A DNA stretch of 64,000 bases from Leguminivora glycinivorella. Its lineage: Eukaryota; Arthropoda; Insecta; Lepidoptera; Tortricidae. The notes under the pieces are model-generated. The model did not search any database and was not told the origin of the DNA. It saw only the letters and a list, made by a program, of their open reading frames with translations. A program made the position numbers and the translations under genes. Of the stretch, positions 32,085 through 41,423 are shown piece by piece (positions within the stretch are counted from its first letter, which is position 1; each line of letters begins with the position of its first letter). The DNA is taken from NCBI RefSeq assembly GCF_023078275.1, contig NC_062987.1, forward strand, positions 21,499,772 through 21,563,771, written 5' to 3'.

Positions 32085-32350
32085 AGCGCAGAGCCAGGGG
32101 GATGATTGGTGACAAGAAGCTGACGGCTTTGGCTATCGGCGGAAAGTCGCCAGCACGAAGCGCTTTCTTGTGCGCACTGCCAAGAAGTGGCATTCCTTGT
32201 CGGTGGCTATATTTCCGAGCTCATATTTAACCCAGCAACTTTCAAATCAAGGGTGAACAGGCATCTTCTGAGCGAGCTCACTCCATCATCTTGGCCTTTG
32301 GCTAGTCTGTGGCGAAGAGTAAGCCCATTTATAATTAAAAAAAAAGACTA
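32085..32350 (+). pseudogene. Non-LTR RT C-terminal fragment with poly(A) end
   Basis: KKWHSL..AIFPSSY, then after a frameshift NPATFKSRVNRHLLSEL, a usual C-terminal signature of lepidopteran Jockey-like ORF2 proteins. It is followed by 'ttggcctttggctagtctgt', 'aagagtaagcccatttataa' and an A-run ending at about 32345. A shorter relative is at 43085-43225. Confidence 0.7.
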
Positions 32351-32654
32351 AAGTATTAAAATCATCAGCTTGTCTCTTATGACTTCCGCCCCCCGCCCGG
32401 TGCAATAGTGGGCGTAATAAATAATACGGCATGCAGGCGACCGCTAAATTAGCTCGTGAGCAAACGCTCCCACTGTGGCTCCAGGTTTATTAAACCGAAG
32501 TGGCGTCGAAGATTCTTGTTTATCACGTACAGGTTTGAAGGATGGCCGTATAAGTGTGGAGAGGGTGTTTTGATCAATACTTATGGCCATAGAGGAATAA
32601 GTAAGGGAAGAGATATAGGTACCTCCTTACATCAGTAAATGCGAGTTATTTGTA

Positions 32655-32752
32655 TGGCAACCTCTGGTGTTTCGGGTGTCCATGGGCGGCGGTGATCGCT
32701 TACCATCAGGCGACCTGCCTGCTCGTTTGCCTCCTATCCCATAAAAAAAATA
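32655..32752 (+). mobile_element. 3' tail of a poly(A) retroelement
   Basis: 'gcggtgatcgcttaccatca', GGCGACCTGCCTGCTCGTTTG, 'cctcctatcccat' and an A-run form a familiar lepidopteran retroelement 3' end. No coding part remains. Confidence 0.6.
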
Positions 32753-32882
32753 GGCCTAGTTAAGTGAGATCTAGCGACAGCCACGCGTCAATCACGCGTC
32801 AACTAGAGTAAATTATCAGTACTGCTACGTGTCGATAGATGTCGCGACGAACAAAAAGTCTAACACTAGTCTATATTAATAC

Positions 32883-33598
32883 TGTGGGGTCGGAATGGCC
32901 TTGTAGCCATATCTTTAATTATAATTATAATAATTTGTTATTTATCTTGTATAAATTCCAGTAATTAATCCCATTAATATTAATTTATGTGTCTAATCTT
33001 GTATAGTTATAGGTATTTATAACTGATATTAAGATTATATAATACACAAATAAATAAATAGCTCAATAATAATATTAAATAATTTATATACAAAAACTTA
33101 ATATAAATATGTATTAAAATTACTCGCGGACAGAGCGACCCATGTTTGTTAGTAGATATCCAGTTGGTATGCACTTTGTCCCGGCACCGATAATCCGTGT
33201 GCCGCTGTAAGCGCTGCGCGCCGCTCGGCACGGTCTAATGGCCGGCCGCCCGCTGCAGCGCTCACAGCGATGTATTGTGCGCGGCGCCGCTTGCGCCGCC
33301 AGTACCTCATAGACCTCGCCGCGAAACGCATGTTCTTTGTTGTGCTTCCGGGCCAAATCGCATTCCGCTCGCATTTAATTTAATTATTTTGCTTTCTTTC
33401 GCTTTCGCTCTTTCGCCTTCCACTCTTTATTGACTGATGTGTTTGTGCTAACTGTTTCTTCCGTGTGACGTGTAAATAGACAATAAATCGGTGTGCAAAA
33501 GGACGCTTAGTGCTTATTATTCCTCTCCGCATCTGCACCCGCTTATCTGCACGCTTACTGCTAGCACCAAGGCAAGTTACCTACCTACCACATCTACA
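32883..33598 (+). repeat. 5' LTR, 716 bp
   Basis: Starts TGTGGGGTCGG and ends CATCTACA. It is AT-rich in the first ~240 bp, then holds a strongly GC-rich stretch (about 33170-33310). AATAAA at about 33482 is a candidate poly(A) signal. Minus-strand ORFs of 60-84 aa over the GC-rich part recur in both LTRs and are not genes. Confidence 0.95.
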
Positions 33599-33599
33599 C

Positions 33600-33610
33600 T
33601 GGTGACCCCG
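33600..33610 (+). other. Primer binding site (tRNA-Trp type)
   Basis: TGGTGACCCCG begins one base after the LTR and is complementary to the 3' end expected of tRNA-Trp. The match weakens after 11 bases. Confidence 0.8.
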
Positions 33611-33623
33611 TGGAACACATAAA

Positions 33624-34481
33624 ATGAGCGACGACGAGAATCGCGTATCGGAGAAGCCCGGGCCGAGCAGACAAAGAAACGACGCTCAAGATGGCGGCGT
33701 AGCAACGGAAATTTACCGCATCGGCGTGAAAGTGCCTATTTTTTGGCTGGAAAAACCGGCAATATGGTTCGCGCAGATGGAGTCGCAATTTGGTGTGGCG
33801 AATATTACTGCGGACGCTACTAAATACAATTACGTCGTGTCACAACTCGATTCGCAATATGTTGCCGAGGTTGAGGACATTATTCTTGCGCCGCCGCCTA
33901 CTGACAAATACAAAAAAATAAAAGAGGAACTCATCAAAAGACTCTCTGTATCCAGGCAGAAGAAGGTGAAGCAGTTGCTTAGCCAAGAAGAGTTAGGTGA
34001 TAGGAAGCCGTCCCAGTTTCTTCGCCACCTACGTCATCTGGCTGGGCCGAACATACCTGATGAATTCCTTTTATCAATATGGACATCTCGCCTGCCAAGT
34101 AACTTACAGTTTGTGATTGCAGCGAAGCTCAATGACCCAATTGAAGAGCTTGCCGACTTGGCTGACCGCGTCCATGACGTATCTACCCCTCAAGTAGCCG
34201 CAGCGTCAGCGGCTGACCCACAGATGGCAGTCCTCATGCGTCAAGTGAGTGAGTTGGCCGAGGGCATGAAGGCGCTGAAAAGTCAGTTCGGCAATGATAG
34301 GCAGTCGCGGTCAAGATCTCGTGCGCCCAACAAGTCGCGTAACCGCTCCAGCTCACGCAGGTCGCAGTCCGGTTATAGAAAGTTTCCTGAGTGCTGGTAC
34401 CACGCGAAGTTCGGAGAGAAAGCGACAAGGTGTATGAAACCGTGCGACTTCCAGGCGGGAAACGAGAGGGGCACTCGTTAG
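33624..34481 (+). CDS. Gag polyprotein of the gypsy element (285 aa)
   Basis: Structural protein that would assemble the virus-like particle and bind element RNA. The start ATG is the first after the PBS. Residues 1-30 are hydrophilic; about 35-190 form the conserved capsid-like region (VPIFWLEKPAIWFAQMESQF near 37-56); 190-220 could form a coiled coil; 225-250 are rich in Arg and Ser. The nucleic-acid-binding knuckle is C257-x2-H260-x9-C270-x3-C274, the unusual CHCC arrangement of CsRn1-type elements, not the common CCHC. The frame ends at a TAG at 34479-34481, overlapping pol by 91 bp. A -1 frameshift signal lies at 34457. Confidence 0.92.
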   Translation: MSDDENRVSEKPGPSRQRNDAQDGGVATEIYRIGVKVPIFWLEKPAIWFAQMESQFGVANITADATKYNYVVSQLDSQYVAEVEDIILAPPPTDKYKKIKEELIKRLSVSRQKKVKQLLSQEELGDRKPSQFLRHLRHLAGPNIPDEFLLSIWTSRLPSNLQFVIAAKLNDPIEELADLADRVHDVSTPQVAAASAADPQMAVLMRQVSELAEGMKALKSQFGNDRQSRSRSRAPNKSRNRSSSRRSQSGYRKFPECWYHAKFGEKATRCMKPCDFQAGNERGTR

Positions 34482-37400
34482 TGGCGACCGCCGTTTGCCC
34501 GAGTCCTGGTCGCTTATTTGTTACTGACCAATCGTCAAAGATACAGTTTCTCGTTGATACTGGCAGCGACGTCTGTGTCTTCCCAAGGTCACAACTGAAA
34601 TATCGGCGACAACCAACCAGTTACCAGTTAGCTGCGGCGAATGGCTCACCTATAATCACCTACGGCTACCTACACTTAGTGCTGAACCTAGGCTTGCGCC
34701 GCGACTTCGCTTGGCAATTTATTGTTGCGGACGTGACGAAGCCAATAATCGGCGTGGATTTCCTGGCACATTTCGACCTTCTTCCAGACTGCAAAAACAA
34801 ACGGCTCATCGACAGGACGACTAGCTTGTGCGCCGTGGCTTTGCCTGGATGTTCTACGGATGAAATTTCTTCGGTCAAAGTAGTGTCGGGTGAGTCAGAA
34901 TATCATCGCATACTACTAGAGTACCCCGACATTACTCGCCCATCTGGCGTTCATCGGGTTCCCAAGCATAATGTTCTTCATTTTATAAGAACTACTCCAG
35001 GGCCTCCTGTGTCTTGCTCTCCTCGACGGTTGGCCCCGGATAAACTGAAAATTGCTAAGGATGAGTTCTCGTCGATGCTTCAGAATGGAATAGCTAGACC
35101 TTCAGAGTCACCATGGTCGTCACCTCTACACCTAGCCCCTAAGAAAAACAATGGCTGGAGGCCTTGCGGTGACTACCGTATGCTGAATGCAAGGACAATC
35201 CCGGACAAATACCCCATTAGGCATATTCATGATTTTGCTCATAATATTTCTGGTTGCCAGGTTTTCTCCACCATCGACCTTGAGAAGGCGTACCACCAGA
35301 TCCCTGTGAACCCCGAGGACATCCAGAAGACCTCGATCACCACGCCGTTCGGGCTCTTCGAGTTCCCGTATATGACGTTTGGCCTACGGAACGCTGGCCA
35401 GACGTTCCAGCGGTTCGTGGACGAGATGGTAAGAGGACTGGATTTCTGTTACGCCTACTTAGACGACTTCTTGGTGTATTCGAAGGACGAAGTTACTCAC
35501 AAAGAGCACCTGCGCCAGCTGTTCACCAAGTTCCAGGAATACGGGATGGTCATTAACACTTCTAAATGTGTCTTCGGTGCATCGGAAGTAACGTTCCTGG
35601 GCTACAGCATCTCAGCCGCAGGTACCAAGCCCCTTCTGTCCAAGGTTGATGCCATTAAAGACTTCCCGGCCCCGAAAAATGTAAGAGAACTACGCAGGTT
35701 CCTAGGGATGCTCAATTTCTACCGTAGATTCATCCCTGGGGCAGCAGCATCTCAGGCTCCACTTAATGCACTTTTAACGGGATCAGCGAAGCCCTCTCAT
35801 CCTGTCAACTTCAGTGCTGAAGAGCACGAGGCCTTCAATGCTTGTAAGGACAGCTTATGTCAGGCTGCGTTGCTAGCGCATCCAAATAGTCAGGCTAGGC
35901 TGGCCGTCGTCACAGATGCCTCTGATATCTCCATGGGCGCCGTGCTGCAGCAGTACATCGACGGAGAATGGCAGCCTCTAGCGTTCTTCTCGAGGAAGTT
36001 AAGCCCTGCGCAGCGTAAGTATTCACCATACGATCGTGAGCTTCTGGCCATATACGAAGCGCTCAAATACTTTAGACACATGGTCGAGGCCAGAGACTTT
36101 ACGATCTACACGGACCACAAGCCCATCTGCTTCGCTTTCAACTCACGAAAGGACAACTGCTCACCCAGACAGTTCAGGCATTTGGACTTTATAGCGCAGT
36201 TCACTACTGACATACGGCATATCTCTGGGAAAGACAACGTGGTGGCAGATACCCTGTCGCGCGTTGAAGAAATCACACAGCCGATCGACTTAGAGAAGCT
36301 AGCCCAATCCCAGATGAGAGATCCAGAGTTACAGGACCTCCTGCAGAGTGACAGCTCGCTGCGCCTAAAGAAATTCAGGTTGCCAGGCATTAAGGCTGAG
36401 CTGTATTGCAACGAGAAGGACCAGACGCTCAGGCCTTATGTCACGAAGGAGTTGCGCAGGCAGGCGTTCCAGAGCTTGCACTCCTTCAGCCACCCTGGTG
36501 CCAACGCTTCCATCAAGCTCGTCGCGGACCGGTACGTTTGGCCAGGCATCAATAGAGACTGCCGCGAATGGGCACGTACCTGCTTGGCATGCCAAAGAGC
36601 CAAGGTCACCCGCCACGTCTCTGCGCCACTAGGGACTTACAGACTTCCGAGAGCTAGGTTTATGCACGTCCATATAGACCTCATTGGACCCCTGCCAGTG
36701 TCTCAGGGTTATAAATACTGCCTTACAGCCGTCGATCGGTATACTCGTTGGCCTGAGGTGGTACCGCTACATGAGATCACGGCAGAAGCCGTTGCAAAAG
36801 GCATTCTTCATGGCTGGATATCGCGATTCGGCTGCCCTAACGACATTGTGACAGACCGTGGCAGACAGTTTGAGAGCTCCCTCTTCAGGCATCTGTCTGA
36901 GCTAGCCGGCTTCCAGCATCGTCGTACAACAGCGTACCACCCTGCGTGCAACGGCCTCGCGGAAAGATTTCATCGGCAGTTGAAAGCTGCCATTACCTGC
37001 CACGCGACTGGCAACTGGGTGGATACTCTACCCTTAGTCCTACTTGGTATACGGAGTGCCTACAAGGAGGATCTGAACGCGTCAACTGCCGAGCTCGTGT
37101 ACGGCGAGCCACTGAGGTTACCGGGAGAGTTGCTACATGCCAAGTCACCAGATGACACTATTGATGTGACAGATTATGTCGCACGCTTGCGTAAGTTTGC
37201 CCATAACCTCACTCCAGTGCCAGCGTCGCGCCATACGACCAATAGGCGAGTCTTCGTCTATAAAGATCTTGACACCGCTAGCCACGTATTGCTGAGAGAT
37301 GATACGAGTCATCCACCACTGCAACCAGCGTATACTGGTCCGTACGAAGTGCTTAAACGAGGTGACAAAGTGTTCAGATTACGTGTGAACGGCAAAAGTG

Positions 37401-37558
37401 TAACAGTGTCAATAGACCGTATTAAGCCTGCCTATGTATTGGCTGATGTACCTCATGTACCATCTCCTATCCCATCTATTCGACCAGCTCCAGAGACTGA
37501 AAACACCATCAAAAAGACGAGGTCAGGACGTACAGTGCAAGTCCCTGATTATTACTAA
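34391..37558 (+). CDS. Pol polyprotein: protease, RT, RNase H, integrase
   Basis: Enzymes that would cut Gag-Pol, copy element RNA into DNA and insert it. Numbering is from the ATG at 34391, although translation probably enters by frameshift near 34460. Protease active site D56-T-G58; RT palm D296 and Y356-L-D-D359; RNase H D509 (VTDAS) and D575 (TDHKP); integrase zinc site H697-x3-H701-x29-C731-x2-C734 and catalytic D763, D822, E858 with DD35E spacing; then a GPY-type segment at about 982-1005. All key residues are present and there is no internal stop. The C-terminus shows no chromodomain. Stop at 37558, 30 bp before the PPT. Confidence 0.95.
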   Translation: MLVPREVRRESDKVYETVRLPGGKREGHSLVATAVCPSPGRLFVTDQSSKIQFLVDTGSDVCVFPRSQLKYRRQPTSYQLAAANGSPIITYGYLHLVLNLGLRRDFAWQFIVADVTKPIIGVDFLAHFDLLPDCKNKRLIDRTTSLCAVALPGCSTDEISSVKVVSGESEYHRILLEYPDITRPSGVHRVPKHNVLHFIRTTPGPPVSCSPRRLAPDKLKIAKDEFSSMLQNGIARPSESPWSSPLHLAPKKNNGWRPCGDYRMLNARTIPDKYPIRHIHDFAHNISGCQVFSTIDLEKAYHQIPVNPEDIQKTSITTPFGLFEFPYMTFGLRNAGQTFQRFVDEMVRGLDFCYAYLDDFLVYSKDEVTHKEHLRQLFTKFQEYGMVINTSKCVFGASEVTFLGYSISAAGTKPLLSKVDAIKDFPAPKNVRELRRFLGMLNFYRRFIPGAAASQAPLNALLTGSAKPSHPVNFSAEEHEAFNACKDSLCQAALLAHPNSQARLAVVTDASDISMGAVLQQYIDGEWQPLAFFSRKLSPAQRKYSPYDRELLAIYEALKYFRHMVEARDFTIYTDHKPICFAFNSRKDNCSPRQFRHLDFIAQFTTDIRHISGKDNVVADTLSRVEEITQPIDLEKLAQSQMRDPELQDLLQSDSSLRLKKFRLPGIKAELYCNEKDQTLRPYVTKELRRQAFQSLHSFSHPGANASIKLVADRYVWPGINRDCREWARTCLACQRAKVTRHVSAPLGTYRLPRARFMHVHIDLIGPLPVSQGYKYCLTAVDRYTRWPEVVPLHEITAEAVAKGILHGWISRFGCPNDIVTDRGRQFESSLFRHLSELAGFQHRRTTAYHPACNGLAERFHRQLKAAITCHATGNWVDTLPLVLLGIRSAYKEDLNASTAELVYGEPLRLPGELLHAKSPDDTIDVTDYVARLRKFAHNLTPVPASRHTTNRRVFVYKDLDTASHVLLRDDTSHPPLQPAYTGPYEVLKRGDKVFRLRVNGKSVTVSIDRIKPAYVLADVPHVPSPIPSIRPAPETENTIKKTRSGRTVQVPDYY
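34457..34513 (+). promoter_or_regulatory. Candidate -1 ribosomal frameshift signal, gag to pol
   Basis: GGGAAAC at 34457-34463 sits in the gag frame as G-GGA-AAC, the X-XXY-YYZ form, and a -1 slip enters exactly the pol frame. Downstream, ACTCG (34473-34477) can pair with CGAGT (34500-34504), with GG/CC extension. GCGACC in that loop (34484-34489) can pair with GGTCGC (34508-34513), giving an H-type pseudoknot. The heptamer is clear; the pseudoknot is my inference. Confidence 0.7.
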
Positions 37559-37588
37559 TTTTTGTTTTCCATCGCCCTGCCGGTCTCT

Positions 37589-37600
37589 GGAGGGGGGTGA
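37589..37600 (+). other. Polypurine tract
   Basis: GGAGGGGGGTGA lies directly before the 3' LTR, the expected place for plus-strand DNA priming. Confidence 0.85.
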
Positions 37601-38316
37601 TGTGGGGTCGGAATGGCCTTGTAGCCATATCTTTAATTATAATTATAATAATTTGTTATTTATCTTATATAAATTCCAGTAATTAATCCCATTAATATTA
37701 ATTTATGTGTCTAATCTTGTATAGTTATAGGTATTTATAACTGATATTAAGATTATATAATACACAAATAAATAAATAGCTCAATAATAATTTTAAATAA
37801 TTTATATACAAAAACTTAATATAAATATGTATTAAAATTACTCGCGGACAGAGCGACCCATGTTTGTTAGTAGATATCCAGTTGGTATGCACTTTGTCCC
37901 GGCACCGATAATCCGTGTGCCGCTGTAAGCGCTGCGCGCCGCTCGGCACGGTCTAATGGCCGGCCGCCCGCTGCAGCGCTCACAGCGATGTATTGTGCGC
38001 GGCGCCGCTTGCGCCGCCAGTACCTCATAGACCTCGCCGCGAAACGCATGTTCTTTGTTGTGCTTCCGGGCCAAATCGCATTCCGCTCGCATTTAATTTA
38101 ATTATTTTGCTTTCTTTCGCTTTCGCTCTTTCGCCTTCCACTCTTTATTGACTGATGTGTTTGTGCTAACTGTTTCTTCCGTGTGACGTGTAAATAGACA
38201 ATAAATCGGTGTGCAAAAGGACGCTTAGTGCTTATTATTCCTCTCCGCATCTGCACCCGCTTATCTGCACGCTTACTGCTAGCACCAAGGCAAGTTACCT
38301 ACCTACCACATCTACA
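37601..38316 (+). repeat. 3' LTR, 716 bp
   Basis: Same length and ends as the 5' LTR. I see two substitutions: G to A in 'tatcttRtataaatt' and A to T in 'ataataWtttaaat'-type context near 37790. Confidence 0.95.
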
Positions 38317-38405
38317 ATACTATTGTAATATTAGTTAAAAATTGGTGAACACCAATTAGTTAAAAATTGGTGAACACCAATTTTTAACTAATATTACAAT
38401 AGTAT
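38317..38405. repeat. Perfect 31-bp arm palindrome at the LTR insertion point
   Basis: 38317-38347 and 38375-38405 are exact complements with a 27-nt spacer that repeats part of the arm. The retrotransposon's TSD is the first four bases of the left arm. Confidence 0.85.
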
Positions 38406-38439
38406 TAATCAGTATTCTGTTTTTAATTCCTTATGCCTG

Positions 38440-38727
38440 TAATATAAAATAATAAATAAATAAATAATAAATAAATAAATATTATAAGACATTCTTACAC
38501 AGATTGACTGAGGCCCACGGTAAGCTCAAGAAGGCTTGTATTGTGGGTACTCAGACAACTATAAATATATAATATATACAAATACATATATACACAAAAA
38601 ACATCCATGAATCAGGAACAAATATCTGTGATCATCACACAAATGAATGCCCTTACCGGGATTCGAACCCGGGACCGCGGCTTAGCAGGCAGGGTCACTA
38701 CCCGTTAGGCCAGACCGGTCGTCAATA
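38440..38727 (-). mobile_element. tRNA-headed SINE, near full length
   Basis: On the minus strand the head runs 'gaccggtctggcctaacggg', 'tgaccctgcctgctaagccg', then box B GGTTCGAATCC (about 38660), a body and an (ATTT)n tail at about 38440-38482. The 3' part of a sister copy lies at 54300-54460 (+), and a head scrap at 58937-58957. Confidence 0.85.
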
Positions 38728-38892
38728 TAAGTTGTAAACTGTTCTAATATTATTTTTTTGCCAGACGAGACACAGTTGCCACCTAGTATCGAGTAGTGGA
38801 ACGACTTAGTAGACCCAAAGATATATAATTATAACTCTGTATAGACAGATAAAGTCTAAGAAAAAATCGTGCCTCAGTACCATACAGAAAAA

Positions 38893-39182
38893 GGTACGGT
38901 GGCCTAGATGGCATTACACCTTTGGGGTATGCTCAGCTAGATGGCGCTAATATTAATATTTGACATTTTAAAACATATCAAGCAAAGAATATGGGCCAAA
39001 TTGTCAAAACTGAGGTTCAAAAGTTTTAAGCCTGTGTCAAGAGATGGCACTGTGATTACACATTTTACTTCGACAGTAACTCTCTTTAACTCGATCCTCT
39101 TTGATAGGCCTGACGCTCGGAGAGAAGCGTTCGGCGGGGCGTGCACCTGCATGCACGCTATGCACTTGTATGAGCTTCAATA
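38893..39182 (-). repeat. Inverted copy of the composite repeat at 29287-29695
   Basis: 'gctagatggcgctaatatta', 'aatatgggccaaattgtcaa' and 'taagcctgtgtcaagagatg' are complements of 29520-29650. 39120-39182 is a shortened, altered family L part. Confidence 0.8.
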
Positions 39183-39214
39183 GTTTGAAAGCACCTAACC
39201 TAACGGCGCACCCT

Positions 39215-39386
39215 CCAAGATTCAAATCGTTACGGCTCAGCCACGACATTGGTCTAAGCGCGGCAGCGGCGAGCGGCAGCCATACGTGCGAATGAAAAGT
39301 GCCATCGCTATGTCTCGCTTCAATGTATGGCCGCCGCTCGCGCTTAGACCAATGTCGTGGCTGAGCCGTAACGATTTGAATCTTGG
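39215..39386. mobile_element. Palindromic MITE with perfect 48-bp arms
   Basis: 39215-39262 and 39339-39386 are exact complements (ccaagattcaaatcgttacg...). The spacer also contains GCGAGCGGC/GCCGCTCGC pairing, so most of the 172 bp folds. Confidence 0.9.
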
Positions 39387-39710
39387 AGATTGACGCAGAT
39401 TGACTTTAGTTAAACATACCAGTTAAACTAACTTCCCATGAAACTATATCAAACGGAAACTATCACCTCAAATATCGTTTATAAACGTATCAATATGTAA
39501 ATAAGTGGAATCTAATCTAAGTTTGAGAGATCGAACCGTTAGGGATTGCACAACGGATTCTGTCCGTAGTCCGGCAGGATCTGTCCGGACAAAATCCGGC
39601 TACCTGTCTTTATTGATTTCCGTTAACTTTGAAGATTATTTAGGTCAATTTTAATTAATTTCTCTACGAAACTAGTGTCTTAACTCTTACTATTATCGAG
39701 TTATTAAAAA

Positions 39711-40128
39711 CTAATCTAAATATATAAAAGAAGAAACTGACTGACTGACATATCAACGCACAACAGTAACCGCTGGTCCTAGGGATTCCAAATTTGGAAC
39801 GTAGGTTAAATAAATGAAATGAAATGAAATTATTTATTACCGGAAATACATTCCATATATTATTACTAATATTAACATAATAAATTAACTAAATTAAATT
39901 AAAATTAATAAAACTAAAACCAAATTAATCTAGTAGGACCCGCGGTTTCGGGTCACCCCGACCCTGATCCCATAAAATGTAGTCCTCTACATTTAGCACT
40001 AAGAAACACTAAGAAAGGATTTTTCAAAATTCACATCCTAAGGGGGGTGAAATAGGGCTCCAAATTTCGACGTTTGAATAAGATTACTTTTAGTACGCGG
40101 GCGAAGCCACGGGAAAAAATCTAGTGGC
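39711..40128 (+). repeat. Dispersed repeat split by a LINE tail
   Basis: Left part 'aatatataaaagaagaaact', 'tgactgactgacatatcaac'; right part 'aggatttttcaaaattcaca', 'ggggggtgaaatagggctcc' and 'gggcgaagccacggg'. I know these as one lepidopteran repeat layout. 39808-40000 is foreign. Confidence 0.65.
39808..40000 (-). mobile_element. LINE 3' end with (ATTTC)n tail
   Basis: On the minus strand it ends in (ATTTC)n (39812-39830 as GAAAT repeats), preceded by an AT-rich 3' UTR. It has no coding sequence. Confidence 0.6.
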
Positions 40129-40244
40129 CCAATAAGTGTAGTACGAATTTAACTTTATAACTTCCTAGTATAACCTATTTATGTGCCGTCAGTTACTTTG
40201 CTTAGTGTTATTCTTAAGGGCAAACAATAGTTATTTGTTTTACA

Positions 40245-40680
40245 AGGGGGCAAAGTAGTTGTTTAACCGCACGTACCAATATTGATACCCGAACAAGCGA
40301 AAGATTCCAATATTGAACCGCGATCGTAGCGAGTGGTTCAAAAAGTGGAATCTTGAGCGTTCCGAGGGTATCAAGGCACGAAGGTTAAACAAACTTTGCC
40401 ACCGAGTGAAACACAAAATTTTTCACCACACCAACACGAACAAAATACTGACGATAAAAAATTAAAATAAATGAAATCCAATAATTTATTAAATATTTAT
40501 GATTCAAAATCATCATTTATAGGTAAAATCTAGCAGCCAGATTAAGACATCGAGTTAAAATTTATATGAAATTACTTTGCCCCCTTGTGGATAAAATGCA
40601 ATTTTGCTATCTGTTTTCGAATAGCAAAGAAAGCCTTTACCAGTTGGTGTGGTGAAAAATTTATTAGAGGTTTTGCTACA
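40245..40680. repeat. Dispersed repeat family G, copy 1
   Basis: 'acaagggggcaaagtagttg', 'cgaacaagcgaaagattcca', 'agcgagtggttcaaaaagtg', and later 'ttactttgcccccttg'. Copy 2 is at 43880-44320 with the same order. Confidence 0.7.
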
Positions 40681-41319
40681 TATTTATATATCACAATGAA
40701 AAGTTTTTAAAATGTACAACTTCTCCGTTCATTACTTCTCCTTCTCTCATTCTAACTCATTCGTCGCATTTGCGTCATCTAAAATGAATAACATGCTGCG
40801 TTTAGCCTTTTTTCCGGTATCTGGTAGCCCCAGAAAAGTTCCGGATCTTGTCCGGATTACAATCCCTAGCATTAGCTTAAACCGAGTCAAAGCGGTGTCT
40901 CAAACGGTCCCGCAGTAGTTACGGTGAGTAAATAAAGTGTGAGATTGAAATGTTATTGAGGGGAAAAAAGATTAATCGAAACATTATCTGCTGTTCAAAT
41001 CTGATATTCAGATCAGAGGTCATCAACCTTTCTGTGTTATTCTGGCTTTTGCTGCAGCTCATGAGAGCGGGGGTCCGCTCGGCTTTGACAACTAATCCCA
41101 AGTATTGGCGTAAGTATTTATTGGCGTACGCATATTTGAACTATTCTCACAGGCATAACATTGTTTAGGTCTCAAACTTACGGAACATACCCAAACTACG
41201 TGACACGTTTAGGGGGAGGAGGGGGGTCGTCAAAATACTACGCTTGGTCACAGAGGGGGAGGGGGGGGTCTAACTTCTTGTCACGTAACCTGTGGAATAT
41301 TGGCCCAGCCGTGGTCAGC

Positions 41320-41362
41320 AGAGGAACGTTTATATAGGCTGGTGATGATGATGAAGGTGATG
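41320..41362 (+). mobile_element. RTE-like 3' tail
   Basis: 'gtcagcagaggaacgtttat' followed by GGTGATGATGATGAAGGTGATG is a familiar short-repeat end of RTE elements. Confidence 0.5.
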
Positions 41363-41423
41363 GGATGAAAATCATTGTTTAAAGGCCGGAAAAAAAGATG
41401 ATAAACACGCGTCATTAAACAAA

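Larger units (their letters stand above)
32883..38316 (+). mobile_element. Complete Ty3/gypsy LTR retrotransposon, CsRn1/Kabuki-like
   Basis: 5,434 bp, bounded by the 4-bp direct repeat ATAC (32879-32882 and 38317-38320). Order: LTR, tRNA-Trp-type PBS, gag, pol (protease, RT, RNase H, integrase), PPT, LTR; no env-like ORF. The LTRs differ at two positions that I can see. The CHCC gag motif, tRNA-Trp primer and 4-bp TSD together fit the CsRn1 group. Both ORFs are open, so the copy may still be competent. Confidence 0.95.
39537..40876. repeat. Region bounded by inverted TAGGGATTG ends
   Basis: 'gttagggattgca' with 'ctgtccggacaaaatccgg' near 39537-39600 faces 'gatcttgtccggattacaat' then CCCTAGC at 40844-40876. 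These may be the ends of one DNA element holding the repeats between them, or two separate copies. Low certainty. Confidence 0.4.

Noticed and set aside
33007..33374. Minus-strand ORFs of 60-84 aa repeated at 37725-38092
   Set aside because: They lie inside the two LTRs and are identical because the LTRs are. No independent support.
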